Source: Haemophilus parainfluenzae (GTDB taxonomy: Bacteria > Pseudomonadota > Gammaproteobacteria > Enterobacterales > Pasteurellaceae). From it: a stretch of 64,000 nt of DNA. Numbering within the stretch: position 1 is the first letter of the stretch; each line of letters begins with the position of its first letter. The DNA is taken from NCBI RefSeq assembly GCF_003252755.1, contig NZ_QEPT01000007.1, positions 1 to 64,000 of the forward strand. Direction: 5' to 3'. Made by a program: the position numbers and the translations under genes. This document shows positions 20,679 through 30,207 of the stretch, piece after piece. The notes under the pieces were generated by a model. The model saw nothing but the letters and a program-made list of their open reading frames with translations. It ran no database searches and was not told where the DNA came from.

Positions 20679-21650
20679 ATGAATCCTTTATTAGATGTAA
20701 AAAATCTCTACGTTCGCTTCAAAACACTGGATGGCGTCGTCACCGCAGTGAATGACCTAAACTTCACGCTCAATGCAGGAAGCACGCTGGGAATCGTAGG
20801 TGAAAGTGGCTCAGGCAAGTCACAAACTGCCTTTGCTTTAATGGGCTTATTGGCGGCCAATGGTACAGTGGAAGGCTCGGCCATTTTTGAAGGAAAAGAA
20901 TTGGTTAATTTACCAAAGGCTGAATTAAATAAAATTCGTGCCGAACAAATTTCCATGATTTTCCAAGACCCAATGACATCACTTAATCCTTACATGAAAA
21001 TCGGTGAACAGCTCATGGAAGTGCTACAGTTGCACAAAGGTTATGATAAACAAACAGCCTTTGCTGAATCGGTGAAAATGCTGGATGCGGTCAAAATGCC
21101 AGAAGCTAAAAAACGCATGGGCATGTATCCACACGAGTTTTCAGGTGGTATGCGTCAACGGGTGATGATTGCGATGGCCTTATTATGTCGTCCAAAACTA
21201 CTGATTGCCGATGAGCCCACCACCGCTTTGGATGTGACCGTTCAAGCGCAAATCATGACCTTGTTAAATGAGTTAAAACGTGAATTTAATACCGCGATTA
21301 TTATGATCACTCACGATTTAGGTGTGGTAGCGGGTATTTGCGATCAAGTGATGGTGATGTATGCCGGACGAACCATGGAATACGGCACAGCAGAGCAAAT
21401 TTTCTATCATCCAACCCATCCTTATTCTATTGGCTTAATGGATGCGATTCCTCGCTTAGATGGCAATGAAGAACACTTGGTGACCATTCCAGGCAATCCA
21501 CCGAATTTATTGCATTTGCCAAAAGGTTGCCCATTCTCACCCCGTTGCCAATTTGCAACAGAACAATGCCAAACTGCACCAAAACTGACCGCATTTAATG
21601 AAGGTCAATTACGCAATTGTTGGTTACCCGTGGAGAAATTTACCCTATGA
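20679..21650 (+). CDS. oppD: oligopeptide ABC importer, ATPase OppD
   Basis: One of two ATPases that power peptide import. Walker A GESGSGKSQT (about residues 41-50), signature FSGGMRQRVMIA, Walker B LLIADEPTTALD, and the C-terminal Opp/Dpp domain with the conserved cysteines (GCPFSPRCQFATEQC) that bind an iron-sulfur cluster in related DppD. 323 residues. Its stop codon overlaps the oppF start (ATGA), indicating translational coupling. Confidence 0.96.
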   Translation: MNPLLDVKNLYVRFKTLDGVVTAVNDLNFTLNAGSTLGIVGESGSGKSQTAFALMGLLAANGTVEGSAIFEGKELVNLPKAELNKIRAEQISMIFQDPMTSLNPYMKIGEQLMEVLQLHKGYDKQTAFAESVKMLDAVKMPEAKKRMGMYPHEFSGGMRQRVMIAMALLCRPKLLIADEPTTALDVTVQAQIMTLLNELKREFNTAIIMITHDLGVVAGICDQVMVMYAGRTMEYGTAEQIFYHPTHPYSIGLMDAIPRLDGNEEHLVTIPGNPPNLLHLPKGCPFSPRCQFATEQCQTAPKLTAFNEGQLRNCWLPVEKFTL

Positions 21651-22645
21651 CAGTTTCAAATAACAAAGAATTACTCCTTGAAGTCAATCACTTAGGCGTT
21701 AGTTTTAAAATTAAAAATGATAAATCCCTTTTCTTCTCCAAACCTCAAACCTTAAAAGCAGTAAAGGATGTTTCCTTTAAGCTTTATGAAGGTGAAACCC
21801 TCGGTGTAGTAGGTGAATCCGGTTGCGGTAAATCCACACTTGCACGCGCTATTATCGGTTTAGTCGAAGCGAGTGAAGGGGAAATCTTGTGGCTTGGTAA
21901 AAATTTACGAAAACAATCACCGAAACAATGGAAAGAAACGCGTAAAGACATTCAAATGGTTTTCCAAGACCCTCTCGCCTCTCTCAATCCGCGAATGAAT
22001 ATTGGTGAAATTATTGCTGAGCCATTAAAAATTTACCAACCGCACTTAAGCGCTGCTGAAGTGAAAGAAAAAGTACAAGCGATGATGTTGAAAGTCGGGC
22101 TTTTACCGAACTTGATTAACCGCTATCCGCATGAGTTTTCTGGTGGTCAATGTCAGCGTATCGGTATTGCTCGCGCCTTAATAATTGAACCGAAAATGAT
22201 CATTTGCGATGAGCCCGTTTCTGCATTGGATGTGTCCATTCAAGCACAAGTAGTGAATTTATTAAAGTCGCTACAAAAAGAAATGGGGCTTTCCTTAATT
22301 TTCATCGCCCATGACTTAGCGGTGGTAAAACACATTTCTGACCGCGTGTTGGTGATGTATTTAGGTAATGCCATGGAATTAGGCAGCGATGAGGAAGTGT
22401 ATAATAATACCAAACATCCTTATACTAAAGCCTTAATGTCTGCAGTTCCAATTCCCGATCCAAAATTGGAACGCAATAAGTCCATCGAATTACTTGAAGG
22501 TGATTTGCCTTCGCCAATTAATCCGCCGTCTGGTTGTGTGTTCCGTACCCGCTGTCTGAAAGCTGATGAAAATTGTGCGAAACAAAAACCACCTTTCACC
22601 AGCCAAAACAACAGTCATTTTGTGGCTTGTTTGAAAGTCTTATAA
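21647..22645 (+). CDS. oppF: oligopeptide ABC importer, ATPase OppF
   Basis: Partner ATPase of OppD. Start is the ATG overlapping the oppD stop (MTVSNNKELLLEVN). Walker A GESGCGKST, signature FSGGQCQRIGIA, Walker B MIICDEPVSALD, and a C-terminal Cys set (GCVFRTRCLKADENC). 332 residues. One uptake signal lies inside (22039-22047). It ends the opp operon just before a two-way terminator. Confidence 0.96.
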   Translation: MTVSNNKELLLEVNHLGVSFKIKNDKSLFFSKPQTLKAVKDVSFKLYEGETLGVVGESGCGKSTLARAIIGLVEASEGEILWLGKNLRKQSPKQWKETRKDIQMVFQDPLASLNPRMNIGEIIAEPLKIYQPHLSAAEVKEKVQAMMLKVGLLPNLINRYPHEFSGGQCQRIGIARALIIEPKMIICDEPVSALDVSIQAQVVNLLKSLQKEMGLSLIFIAHDLAVVKHISDRVLVMYLGNAMELGSDEEVYNNTKHPYTKALMSAVPIPDPKLERNKSIELLEGDLPSPINPPSGCVFRTRCLKADENCAKQKPPFTSQNNSHFVACLKVL

Positions 22646-22648
22646 AAC

Positions 22649-22680
22649 AAAAAGTGCGGTCAACATTCACCGCACTTTTT
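22649..22680. terminator. two-way terminator made from paired uptake signals
   Basis: AAAAAGTGCGGT (22649-22660) and ACCGCACTTTTT (22669-22680) around an 8-base loop: a 12-bp stem with A runs before and T runs after, serving both oppF (plus) and the convergent VirK-family gene (minus). Confidence 0.9.
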
Positions 22681-22684
22681 ACTT

Positions 22685-23554
22685 TTACAATTCTAATTTT
22701 TCTTCAATTACTTTAGCCAAATCATCTAGCATTGCATAGCGTTTGCGATACATAGAACGTTTCTTACTCGGTACCTCATCAAGATTTCTATCGATCTCTA
22801 AAGGTAATTCCCAATAGTCCTTCAACTGTCCATCTGATTCAGCAAAAATCGCATCATAATCTACAACATAATGAGAGCTTTGAATAAAACGCGATTTATT
22901 TTGATATTTTTGTGGAATGCCCAATAACGTTTTGAAACCCAACGCTTTCGTCAATGCTTTCATCGTTTCCACCATCAAATAAGCAGGGCGTAAGCCATGA
23001 CACGTTTTTGTGAGTTGCTTCACCATCTCTTTGGAATCTTCAAAATTGGGCCCCTGCACAACAGAAATAAGCAATGCCTCGCCAAGTTTGGCAAAAGTAA
23101 GCAAATACACTAATTCATTACGTGGTTTATGCCATAACTCCAATACCCAATAACCTTCCATCGGTTGGTGCGTGGTCATCGACAATGTCATTTCAAAATC
23201 AGGAATTACCTCACCAAAACTTAATGGCGTTTTCCAAATGGGCGTTGAAAGTGCGGTTAATTTTTCAGGCAAAAAAAGTAGATTCTCACAAATGGCTTGA
23301 AAACGCTGTTTACTGTTAAAACGTTTATCTAAAAAACGATAAACTAACGGATAGCTATAATCCGCACGTTCATTTAATAATGTGACAAGAAAAGGATGCT
23401 GATTGATAAATTGCTCAAAATGAACAATCGATCCTTGATGCAAAAAAAAGCGAAGACGATAACGCAAACGCTTAAGCGCATAAGAGCGACCTGGACGATC
23501 TGGATAAACAGCTTCCGCTTTTGTCCAGCGATATTGATTTTCTTGAGATTCCAT
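22685..23554 (-). CDS. VirK/YbjX family protein (DUF535)
   Basis: Member of the DUF535 family, which includes Shigella VirK and E. coli YbjX. Relatives have been linked to cationic peptide resistance and surface protein expression, but the biochemistry is unknown. 289 residues, soluble by appearance, rich in aromatic and basic residues, with the family core around MEGYWVLELWHKP and LISVVQGPNFEDSKEMVKQL (residues 140-195). No signal peptide. It stands alone, convergent with opp and divergent from engB. An uptake signal is inside (about 23252-23260). Confidence 0.82.
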   Translation of the reverse strand: MESQENQYRWTKAEAVYPDRPGRSYALKRLRYRLRFFLHQGSIVHFEQFINQHPFLVTLLNERADYSYPLVYRFLDKRFNSKQRFQAICENLLFLPEKLTALSTPIWKTPLSFGEVIPDFEMTLSMTTHQPMEGYWVLELWHKPRNELVYLLTFAKLGEALLISVVQGPNFEDSKEMVKQLTKTCHGLRPAYLMVETMKALTKALGFKTLLGIPQKYQNKSRFIQSSHYVVDYDAIFAESDGQLKDYWELPLEIDRNLDEVPSKKRSMYRKRYAMLDDLAKVIEEKLEL

Positions 23555-23663
23555 AGTGAAAATAATTAAAGATGCTTAAATCATGCAAAGTGTGCATTCT
23601 CTCATAATTTCAGCAATTTTTCTATTTATGATATGCTAGGGTCAATTGATGAAAGGAACCATT

Positions 23664-24278
23664 ATGTCTGAAATTAAACTGAATTATCATAAAACGCATT
23701 TTCTCACGAGTGCTCCCAATATTCGTTCCATTCCAGAAGATACAGGAATTGAAATTGCTTTTGCTGGACGCTCAAATGCAGGAAAATCAACCGCACTTAA
23801 TGCATTAACCAATCAAAAAAGCTTAGCTAGAACCTCTAAAACACCAGGTCGTACACAGTTGATCAACCTTTTTGAAGTAGAGCCGAATTGTAAACTGGTA
23901 GACTTACCTGGCTATGGTTATGCTGCCGTTCCTGAGAAAATGAAAATTGAATGGCAAAAATCCCTCGGGGAATATTTGCAAAAACGCGAATGTTTAGGCG
24001 GGCTTGTTGTTTTAATGGATATTCGCCATCCTTTAAAAGATCTCGACCAACAAATGATCGAATGGGCTGTTTCAGCTGACTTACCGGTTATATTACTTTT
24101 AACTAAAGCGGATAAGCTCAGTCAAAGTGCGCGTAGTAAACAAGTCAAAATGGTACGTGAAGCTATTTTACCCTTCCAAGGTGATATTCAAGTCGAGGCT
24201 TTTTCTGCACAAAATAAAATTGGTATTGATAAATTGGCTGCCAAGTTAGATAGTTGGTTTGCTCCACTTTTCGTGTAG
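23664..24278 (+). CDS. engB: ribosome biogenesis GTPase EngB (YsxC/YihA)
   Basis: Essential GTPase assisting late 50S subunit assembly. G1 is [10 protein letters not shown]3 is DLPGYGYA and G4 is TKAD; the family start [17 protein letters not shown] is present. The start is the ATG at 23664 because AAAGGAA stands seven bases upstream; a start 18 bases earlier is disfavoured. 204 residues. An uptake signal overlaps the codons just after G1 (23790-23798). Confidence 0.95.
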   Translation: MSEIKLNYHKTHFLTSAPNIRSIPEDTGIEIAFAGRSNAGKSTALNALTNQKSLARTSKTPGRTQLINLFEVEPNCKLVDLPGYGYAAVPEKMKIEWQKSLGEYLQKRECLGGLVVLMDIRHPLKDLDQQMIEWAVSADLPVILLLTKADKLSQSARSKQVKMVREAILPFQGDIQVEAFSAQNKIGIDKLAAKLDSWFAPLFV

Positions 24279-24300
24279 TTTTTTATTAAGAAAAAGTAAT

Positions 24301-24365
24301 TTCTGCGATCAAGATCGCAAAAATAGCACAGAATGTATGCTTTCATTCTGTGCTTTTTTTATATT
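24301..24365 (+). promoter_or_regulatory. comM competence promoter with CRP-S site
   Basis: A 22-bp site at 24301-24322 has the core TGCGATCAAGATCGCA and matches the Haemophilus CRP-S consensus (TGCGA halves instead of TGTGA) at all but one fixed position. CRP-S sites need both CRP-cAMP and the competence regulator Sxy. A -10 hexamer TATATT lies at 24360-24365, its first base 48.5 bp from the site centre, placing the site near -61, a class I position. The engB terminator stem lies between the site and the -10. Confidence 0.88.
24325..24361 (+). terminator. engB terminator
   Basis: AGCACAGAATG (24325-24335) pairs with CATTCTGTGCT (24344-24354), 8-base loop, followed by seven T. A strong intrinsic terminator for engB, placed inside the comM promoter region. 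Confidence 0.92.
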
Positions 24366-24407
24366 GCGAAAATCTGATTATTTTTGACCGCACTTTAAGG
24401 AATCTGA

Positions 24408-25937
24408 ATGTCTCTTGCCATTGTTTATAGCCGTGCCTCAATGGGTGTACAAGCCCCTCTTGTTACCATTGAGGTACACTTAAGTAACGGAAAGCCTGGA
24501 TTTACCTTAGTTGGTCTACCTGAAAAAACCGTAAAAGAAGCACAAGATCGTGTCAGAAGTGCATTAATGAATGCCCAGTTCAAATATCCTGCTAAACGCA
24601 TCACCGTCAACCTTGCACCAGCTGATTTACCCAAAGAAGGGGGGCGATTTGATTTACCCATTGCAATCGGTATTTTAGCCGCATCGGATCAACTTGATGG
24701 TAGCCGTTTAAAACAGTTTGAATTTGTTGGCGAGCTCGCATTAACGGGTGAATTACGTGGCGTACATGGCGTGATCCCCGCCATTTTAGCGGCACAAAAA
24801 GCAAAACGATCCCCAATTATCGCTTATCAAAATGCCAATGAAGCTTCACTTGTCTCAGAACAAGAGACTTATTTTGCTAAAAATCTTTTAGAAGTTGTGC
24901 AATTCTTAAATAATCAAGAAAAATTACCTTTGGCCTCATTACTTGTACAAGAAAGTGCAGTCGGATTTTCAGCTAAAAATCACTTAGATCTGACGGATAT
25001 TATTGGTCAGCAACATGCCAAACGAGCTCTGACAATTGCAGCCGCAGGCCAGCACAACCTACTCTTTTTAGGTCCTCCCGGTACAGGTAAAACCATGTTA
25101 GCAAGTCGTCTCACCGCGTTACTACCTGAAATGACTGATTTAGAAGCCATTGAAACCGCTTCGGTTACAAGCTTAGTGCAAAATGAATTAAATTTTCAGA
25201 ACTGGAAACAACGCCCATTTCGAGCACCACATCATAGTGCATCTTTGCCAGCCTTAGTAGGTGGAGGAACCATTCCAAAACCAGGCGAAATATCGCTGGC
25301 ACATAACGGCGTACTTTTTCTTGATGAACTACCTGAGTTTGAGCGTAAAGTACTTGATGCACTTCGACAGCCATTAGAAAGTGGAGAAATTATTATTTCG
25401 CGAGCCAATGCTAAAATCCAATTCCCCGCTCGTTTTCAATTAGTTGCTGCGATGAATCCAAGTCCAACAGGGCATTATACCGGAACACATAACCGTACCT
25501 CGCCGCAGCAAGTAATACGCTATTTAAACCGACTTTCAGGGCCGTTTTTAGATCGTTTCGATTTATCCATTGAAGTGCCCCTTCTACCACAAGGTAGCTT
25601 ACAGAATACAGGGGATAGAGGTGAGACAAGCCAACAAGTACGAGAAAAAGTGTTAAAAGTGAGGGAGATTCAACTTGCTCGAGCCGGTAAAATCAATGCG
25701 TATCTTTCAAGCAAAGAAATTGAACGGGACTGTAAATTACAAGATAAAGATGCATTATTCCTTGAGAATGCACTGAATAAGCTAGGGCTTTCAGTAAGAG
25801 CCTATCATCGGATTTTAAAAGTCTCACGCACAATTGCTGATTTAAATGACGAAAAAGAAATACAACAACCCCATTTATCTGAGGCGCTAGGATATCGGGC
25901 GATGGATCGATTGTTACAGAAATTATCTGCCGCTTAA
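24408..25937 (+). CDS. comM: competence protein ComM, YifB/Mg-chelatase-type AAA+ helicase
   Basis: AAA+ ATPase needed for efficient natural transformation; it forms hexamers and drives branch migration so that incoming DNA is integrated. N-terminal YifB domain (SRASMGVQAPLVTIEVHLS), then AAA+ core with Walker A GPPGTGKTM (about residue 222), Walker B LFLDELPEF and the C-terminal Mg-chelatase domain (LSVRAYHRILKVSRTIADL). 509 residues, normal. Regulated by the CRP-S site upstream. An uptake signal at 24387-24395 lies in its short leader. Confidence 0.95.
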   Translation: MSLAIVYSRASMGVQAPLVTIEVHLSNGKPGFTLVGLPEKTVKEAQDRVRSALMNAQFKYPAKRITVNLAPADLPKEGGRFDLPIAIGILAASDQLDGSRLKQFEFVGELALTGELRGVHGVIPAILAAQKAKRSPIIAYQNANEASLVSEQETYFAKNLLEVVQFLNNQEKLPLASLLVQESAVGFSAKNHLDLTDIIGQQHAKRALTIAAAGQHNLLFLGPPGTGKTMLASRLTALLPEMTDLEAIETASVTSLVQNELNFQNWKQRPFRAPHHSASLPALVGGGTIPKPGEISLAHNGVLFLDELPEFERKVLDALRQPLESGEIIISRANAKIQFPARFQLVAAMNPSPTGHYTGTHNRTSPQQVIRYLNRLSGPFLDRFDLSIEVPLLPQGSLQNTGDRGETSQQVREKVLKVREIQLARAGKINAYLSSKEIERDCKLQDKDALFLENALNKLGLSVRAYHRILKVSRTIADLNDEKEIQQPHLSEALGYRAMDRLLQKLSAA

Positions 25938-25942
25938 AAAAT

Positions 25943-25970
25943 AAAAGGGTGAATAATCGCCCTTTTTTAT
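25943..25970. terminator. comM/nfuA two-way terminator
   Basis: AAAAGGGTG (25943-25951) with CGCCCTTTT (25958-25966), 6-base loop and T runs on both strands, between convergent comM and nfuA. Confidence 0.8.
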
Positions 25971-25979
25971 CTTCTATTC

Positions 25980-26564
25980 TTAATAATAAGAATGTTCACC
26001 ACGTTGGTGTTCTGTTACGTCTCTTGCACCTTTTAATTCATTCGGGAAGAGCGAAACTAACTGTTTCTCCACCCCGTCTTTTAAGGTGACATCAACCATT
26101 GAACAACCATTACAGCCACCACCGAATTGTAGAACAGCATAACCGTCATCGGTAATTTCAATTAACGTGATTTTACCGCCATGGCTGGCTAATTGTGGGT
26201 TGATTTGTGTTTGGATCACGTACTCTACGCGCTCAATTAAAGGTGCATCATCTGCAACTTTACGCATTTTTGCGTTAGGTGCTTTTAAAGTCAGTTGAGC
26301 ACCAAGCTCTTCTGTTACATAATCAATTTCCGCGTCTTCTAAAAACGGTAAACTGATTTCATCTACAAATGCTGAAAAAGTATCGTATTTCATTTCGGTA
26401 TCAGTCGCTTCAACTGAATTTGGCGGGCAATAGGACACGCCACATTCTGCTCCTGGCGTACCCGGATTCACGACAAAAATACGAATATTTGTACCTTCTT
26501 CTTGTGTATCTAAAAGTTTCCGAAAATGTGCTTGTGCAGCATCTGAAATAAAAATTTGTTCCAT
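25980..26564 (-). CDS. nfuA: Fe-S biogenesis protein NfuA
   Basis: Carrier that delivers 4Fe-4S clusters to apo-proteins, protecting them under stress. N-terminal degenerate A-type scaffold domain (residues 1-100) and C-terminal Nfu domain with the cluster-binding CxxC at Cys151 and Cys154 ([15 protein letters not shown]). 194 residues. It lies just past comF on the same strand with a gap of 115 bases. In Haemophilus it follows the com operon, but the link to competence is positional only. Confidence 0.95.
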   Translation of the reverse strand: MEQIFISDAAQAHFRKLLDTQEEGTNIRIFVVNPGTPGAECGVSYCPPNSVEATDTEMKYDTFSAFVDEISLPFLEDAEIDYVTEELGAQLTLKAPNAKMRKVADDAPLIERVEYVIQTQINPQLASHGGKITLIEITDDGYAVLQFGGGCNGCSMVDVTLKDGVEKQLVSLFPNELKGARDVTEHQRGEHSYY

Positions 26565-26679
26565 AAATAAAGTCCTAATACTTGATGCAATATATCAAGA
26601 ATGATACTCCTATACGGCAATTTTTTCTACATTTATTCCTATTTTTATAGATATAGATGAATCCTATCTTTAACAGAAT

Positions 26680-27369
26680 TTAAGCTCTTGCTAAACCCCA
26701 TACCTGAATTTCTTTTACACCTAATTTTCGAAGCTGTTTGGCTATCTCTGCCAACGTTGAGCCGGTTGTAATCACATCATCCACCAAAGCAACGCGTTCA
26801 TAAGGAAAGGGCTTTTTGGTATTCACTGCAAAAGCATTTTTAAGATTGTGTCGTCGATCTTTCGCCGTTAAACCTCGCTGAGTATGAGTATATTTAATCC
26901 GTTTCACCACATGATTACAGTTAGACACATCACACCAACGACTTAACCAATTAGCCAATAAATCAGCCTGATTATAACCCCGTTGCCACTGTCGAAAATG
27001 ATATAGCGGTACGGGGATAATCGCCTGTGGCAGAGAGAGTCCATGTGTTCGTCTCGCCTCTCGCACCGCAAGATAAAGCAAACGCGATAAACTCCGATCT
27101 AACCAAAACTGTTTTTGGAATTTAAAACGATGAATAAGTGAAGAAAGCGGTTCAAGGTAATGTCCAATTATCACAATACGATCCCAAGCGGGTTCATTTC
27201 TCAAACAATGACCACAGCCCATTGCATAATGCTGCAAGGGTGAACCACATCGCCCACAATAAGGGAAAGTTTTAATTTGCTTCTGACATCGACTGCACAA
27301 TCCATTTCGACCAAGATGAATAGATCGCTTGCAATGCACACAGCTAAACTGAAAAAAATGGGAAAACAT
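26680..27369 (-). CDS. comF: competence protein ComF, phosphoribosyltransferase-like
   Basis: ComF-family protein required for DNA uptake into the cytoplasm during transformation. Four CxxC pairs in the N-terminal third (CVHC, CSRC, CGRC, CGHC) look like a zinc ribbon. The C-terminal half is a type I phosphoribosyltransferase fold with the PRPP loop VALVDDVITTGST. The start is placed at MFSHFFQFSCVHC (27369) because the longer open frame runs back into comE. 229 residues. An uptake signal lies just before the start (27381-27389), covering the comE stop region. Confidence 0.9.
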   Translation of the reverse strand: MFSHFFQFSCVHCKRSIHLGRNGLCSRCQKQIKTFPYCGRCGSPLQHYAMGCGHCLRNEPAWDRIVIIGHYLEPLSSLIHRFKFQKQFWLDRSLSRLLYLAVREARRTHGLSLPQAIIPVPLYHFRQWQRGYNQADLLANWLSRWCDVSNCNHVVKRIKYTHTQRGLTAKDRRHNLKNAFAVNTKKPFPYERVALVDDVITTGSTLAEIAKQLRKLGVKEIQVWGLARA

Positions 27370-27388
27370 AAGAGAAATTGACCGCACT

Positions 27389-28771
27389 TTATTTTTTCGC
27401 TTTTTCAACTTGCTTAAAATGCTTTTCTTTTTTGGCCATTTCCATTCTTTCACCTTGTTTCAAAATATGAGGGGTCACAAAAATCACGAGCTCTCGCTTT
27501 TGATGACGTTCACTTTCCTTACTAAATAAGCGTTTAATACCTGGAATATCACCCAATAACGGTACTTTATCGACACCTTTCGTGATCGTATCGTGGAATA
27601 CACCACCCAATACAATCGTTTCGCCATCTTTGGCAAACACTTGCGTATTAATTTCTTGTTTATCAATGGATACGACTTCATTTTGCCCATAAGCCACGCG
27701 ATTCCCTGGGGAATTTTGACTCACTAATAAATCTAATAAAATATTATTATCCTTAGAAATATGCGGCGTAACTTCCAATCCTAAGACAGCCTCGCGAAAC
27801 TCTACTGATTGCGTATCATTTTTCCCATTCGTCACCACATAAGGAATTTCTGTCCCTTGTTTGATGCTTGCACTTTTCTTGTTGGTCGTAAGTAAGCGAG
27901 GGCTTGCAATAATTTCTACGTTATTTTCACGTTCAAGTGCGGTTAATTCTAAGTCTAATAATCGGCCATTAATTTTAGCGACTTGAAGTGCTAATGAGCC
28001 AGCTGGCGTGACCGTTGTCGCAAAATTCACATTTAAATTATTACTGATATTACTAAAACCATTCGCATCTAGACTGCCACTCACTCGATGGGCAGCCTCA
28101 GTAGGATTAAAAATGCCCCAACGTACACCTAACTCTTTCAGGCTTTCATCAGTAATCGTCACAATACGTGCTTCAATGACAATTTGTTCAATGGGTTTAT
28201 CCAGTTCTGCAATTAATTTTTTGATATTTTTGACAGAACGTGCATCATCCTGAATCAGTAATACATTGCTTCGATCATCAAATGTAATTGTGCCACTAGG
28301 TGAAAGCAAAGAACCGCTCCCTGTTGTTAACGATTTCATCACATCAGAAGCTTTGGCAAAATGCAATTTAACCGTTGTACTCACAAGTGGCATTTCACTA
28401 GATAAACTTTCCCCGCTAATCGCCATAGGTTCTGTTATTTTCTCTGCATATTGTTCATGTTGAGAAGGCTTACCCAAATAATAAATATCATTTTCTTGAT
28501 AAAAAGAGAGCCCTTTGCTCTTAGCCACGGAACGCAATAAACGATCAAAATCTACGTTATCTAATTGTAATGAAAGTGTTCCTTCTAACTCATCATCAAT
28601 CATTAAATTGGCATTTTGCTCAAGGGCAAGTTGTTGGAGTGTCGCTACTATGGGAGCTTGTTTTAAGCGAAGTGAAAATACTCGATTTTCTGCCACTGAG
28701 TAAGTTGTCCATAGGATCAGAAAACACATTAAAAACTGACCAAACTTTGTTTTTATTTTCTGCTTTATCAT
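27389..28771 (-). CDS. comE: competence secretin ComE (PilQ)
   Basis: Outer-membrane secretin through which the type IV (competence) pilus is extruded and DNA enters. Signal peptide of about 27 residues (cleavage near SVA-EN), a STN/N0-type domain (residues 30-90), NolW/N1 domain (VKLHFAKASDVMKSLTTGSGS, about 130-150), and the secretin core with VEIIASPRLLTTNKKSASIK and KRELVIFVTPHIL. 460 residues, close to the H. influenzae protein. It sits between comD and comF, with the comD stop and comE start nearly touching. Confidence 0.95.
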   Translation of the reverse strand: MIKQKIKTKFGQFLMCFLILWTTYSVAENRVFSLRLKQAPIVATLQQLALEQNANLMIDDELEGTLSLQLDNVDFDRLLRSVAKSKGLSFYQENDIYYLGKPSQHEQYAEKITEPMAISGESLSSEMPLVSTTVKLHFAKASDVMKSLTTGSGSLLSPSGTITFDDRSNVLLIQDDARSVKNIKKLIAELDKPIEQIVIEARIVTITDESLKELGVRWGIFNPTEAAHRVSGSLDANGFSNISNNLNVNFATTVTPAGSLALQVAKINGRLLDLELTALERENNVEIIASPRLLTTNKKSASIKQGTEIPYVVTNGKNDTQSVEFREAVLGLEVTPHISKDNNILLDLLVSQNSPGNRVAYGQNEVVSIDKQEINTQVFAKDGETIVLGGVFHDTITKGVDKVPLLGDIPGIKRLFSKESERHQKRELVIFVTPHILKQGERMEMAKKEKHFKQVEKAKK

Positions 28772-28772
28772 T

Positions 28773-29156
28773 TTAAAATCTCATTATGATTGAGTTCGTT
28801 TGCTCACATTGTCCAGCTTTATAACCTTGAAGCGTTACGCTGTTTTTACTCACTTTTTCGATTAAATAGCCTTCCTTTCCAATCCGCTGCCCCACTTGAG
28901 CAGAAAGAATATGCCCATCATCATTAAAGAACACTTCTGCCTGTTTACCGTATTGCACGACACCCACAATATGTAGCTGAGCCAATGGGCGTTCCTCCGC
29001 CAGTCTCGGCTCCGAATATACGCAAGTCGACACCGGCGGTAGGGTGAGCCCCTCTTTTGGATATTCGGTTTGTTCTCTTTGTTTACGATCAAAAGGATCT
29101 TGCGAAAATACGGATACAGAAAAAGTCGCTATCAAGATTAAAAAGAGCTTTTTCAT
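28773..29156 (-). CDS. comD: competence protein ComD (PilP-like)
   Basis: Small exported protein corresponding to PilP, which links the inner-membrane PilNO complex to the secretin. The N-terminal signal peptide (MKKLFLILIATFSVSVFS) is followed by a short linker and a C-terminal beta domain (LHIVGVVQYGKQAEVFFND). Many PilP proteins are lipoproteins, but no lipobox Cys follows this signal, so it is probably a soluble periplasmic protein. 127 residues. Its first base overlaps the end of comC. Confidence 0.85.
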   Translation of the reverse strand: MKKLFLILIATFSVSVFSQDPFDRKQREQTEYPKEGLTLPPVSTCVYSEPRLAEERPLAQLHIVGVVQYGKQAEVFFNDDGHILSAQVGQRIGKEGYLIEKVSKNSVTLQGYKAGQCEQTNSIIMRF

Positions 29157-29698
29157 TACTTGTCCTTATTCAATTGGAAAATTAACTCACATGTAATAGA
29201 AGCATTTTCCTCTTCATCTAATTTCTCAATGTTTAATTGAGTTAACGAAAGTTTAGGAATGTCCCTTAAAAGTGCGGTCAAAAATTGCTGTAAATCGGCA
29301 AAATAGCCTTGTAATGACAAATGTAACAACGTATGTTGAGAAAAATCCCAACGTAAATCCAACGCTTGAAGTCGACCATTTAACAATGCCTGAACATGCT
29401 GATTGATTGGCAACACAGAATTAGCCAATTCTGGAGAAAGTTGTCGGCTGTCTGACTTTTGCCTTAAAGTTTGTAAAATCTTTTCCTGTTTCTCCCACTC
29501 TTGTTGTTGCAAACTCAATTCTGCGTCAAGTCGATGTCGTTCATTGCTATTTTCAACGTAACGAAAAACAGGTAAAAAAATGACCGCACTTAGTGCACTC
29601 AACCAAAAGATAGCATGCACCATTTGAGATAATCGAAGCCATTTCCCCAACCAACCTTGTGCAGTTTTTTGAACAATCTCATCGATAAGATTCTTCAT
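29156..29698 (-). CDS. comC: competence protein ComC (PilO-like)
   Basis: Bitopic inner-membrane protein corresponding to PilO of the type IV pilus alignment complex. One membrane segment lies at about residues 28-48 (MVHAIFWLSALSAVIFLPVF), followed by a Gln/Glu-rich coiled coil (ERHRLDAELSLQQQEWEKQE, about 54-73) and a small C-terminal globular domain. 180 residues. Overlaps comB by four bases (ATGA type) and carries two uptake signals (29272-29280, 29582-29590). Confidence 0.88.
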   Translation of the reverse strand: MKNLIDEIVQKTAQGWLGKWLRLSQMVHAIFWLSALSAVIFLPVFRYVENSNERHRLDAELSLQQQEWEKQEKILQTLRQKSDSRQLSPELANSVLPINQHVQALLNGRLQALDLRWDFSQHTLLHLSLQGYFADLQQFLTALLRDIPKLSLTQLNIEKLDEEENASITCELIFQLNKDK

Positions 29699-30207
29699 TG
29701 CTCAGACTCCAATAACTGAATATCAAATTGAAAGAATAACTGTTGTTGCACTGGTTGAAACTTGGTCAAATTAACCTCTGTAAAATGATGTTTAAGAAAT
29801 TGATGTATCGCTTCAAATTCTTGTTGATTTTCCGTCATGCCAGAAAGGGCAACTTGCTTCGCATTGAGCGTAAATACATCTAACTCACCTTGTTGTAATG
29901 GTAACTCACTTAATAAGTTAAGCATCCGATACACATATTCTGTATCCATTTCTGTCAGCTCATTCATTTCTTTCAGGTTACTTTGTAGTTGCTGAACTTG
30001 AATGCGTTTCTTATGGACTTGATTGGTGATTTGTGCGAGTTTTTCTTTTGTCTGATTTAGCGCATACACTTGTTGTTCATTAAGATGACTCAAGCCAACA
30101 AAAATCAAAACTGAGCAAGCTATCCAAATTAAACCTTGCCACATAAAGCGCCGAACGGCCTTTTGATGTTGTTCTAAGCGCCAAGGCAATAAATTAAGGC
30201 TTAACAT
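29695..30207 (-). CDS. comB: competence protein ComB (PilN-like)
   Basis: Bitopic inner-membrane protein corresponding to PilN. The N-terminus has the PilN-type signature LSLNLLPWRLEQHQKAVRR, which binds PilM/ComA, followed by a membrane segment (WQGLIWIACSVLIFVGLSHL, about 23-42) and a coiled coil. The ATG at 30207 is preferred, with GGGAGA six to seven bases upstream; GTG at 30213 is the alternative. It overlaps the end of comA. About 170 residues. Confidence 0.88.
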   Translation of the reverse strand: MLSLNLLPWRLEQHQKAVRRFMWQGLIWIACSVLIFVGLSHLNEQQVYALNQTKEKLAQITNQVHKKRIQVQQLQSNLKEMNELTEMDTEYVYRMLNLLSELPLQQGELDVFTLNAKQVALSGMTENQQEFEAIHQFLKHHFTEVNLTKFQPVQQQLFFQFDIQLLESEQ

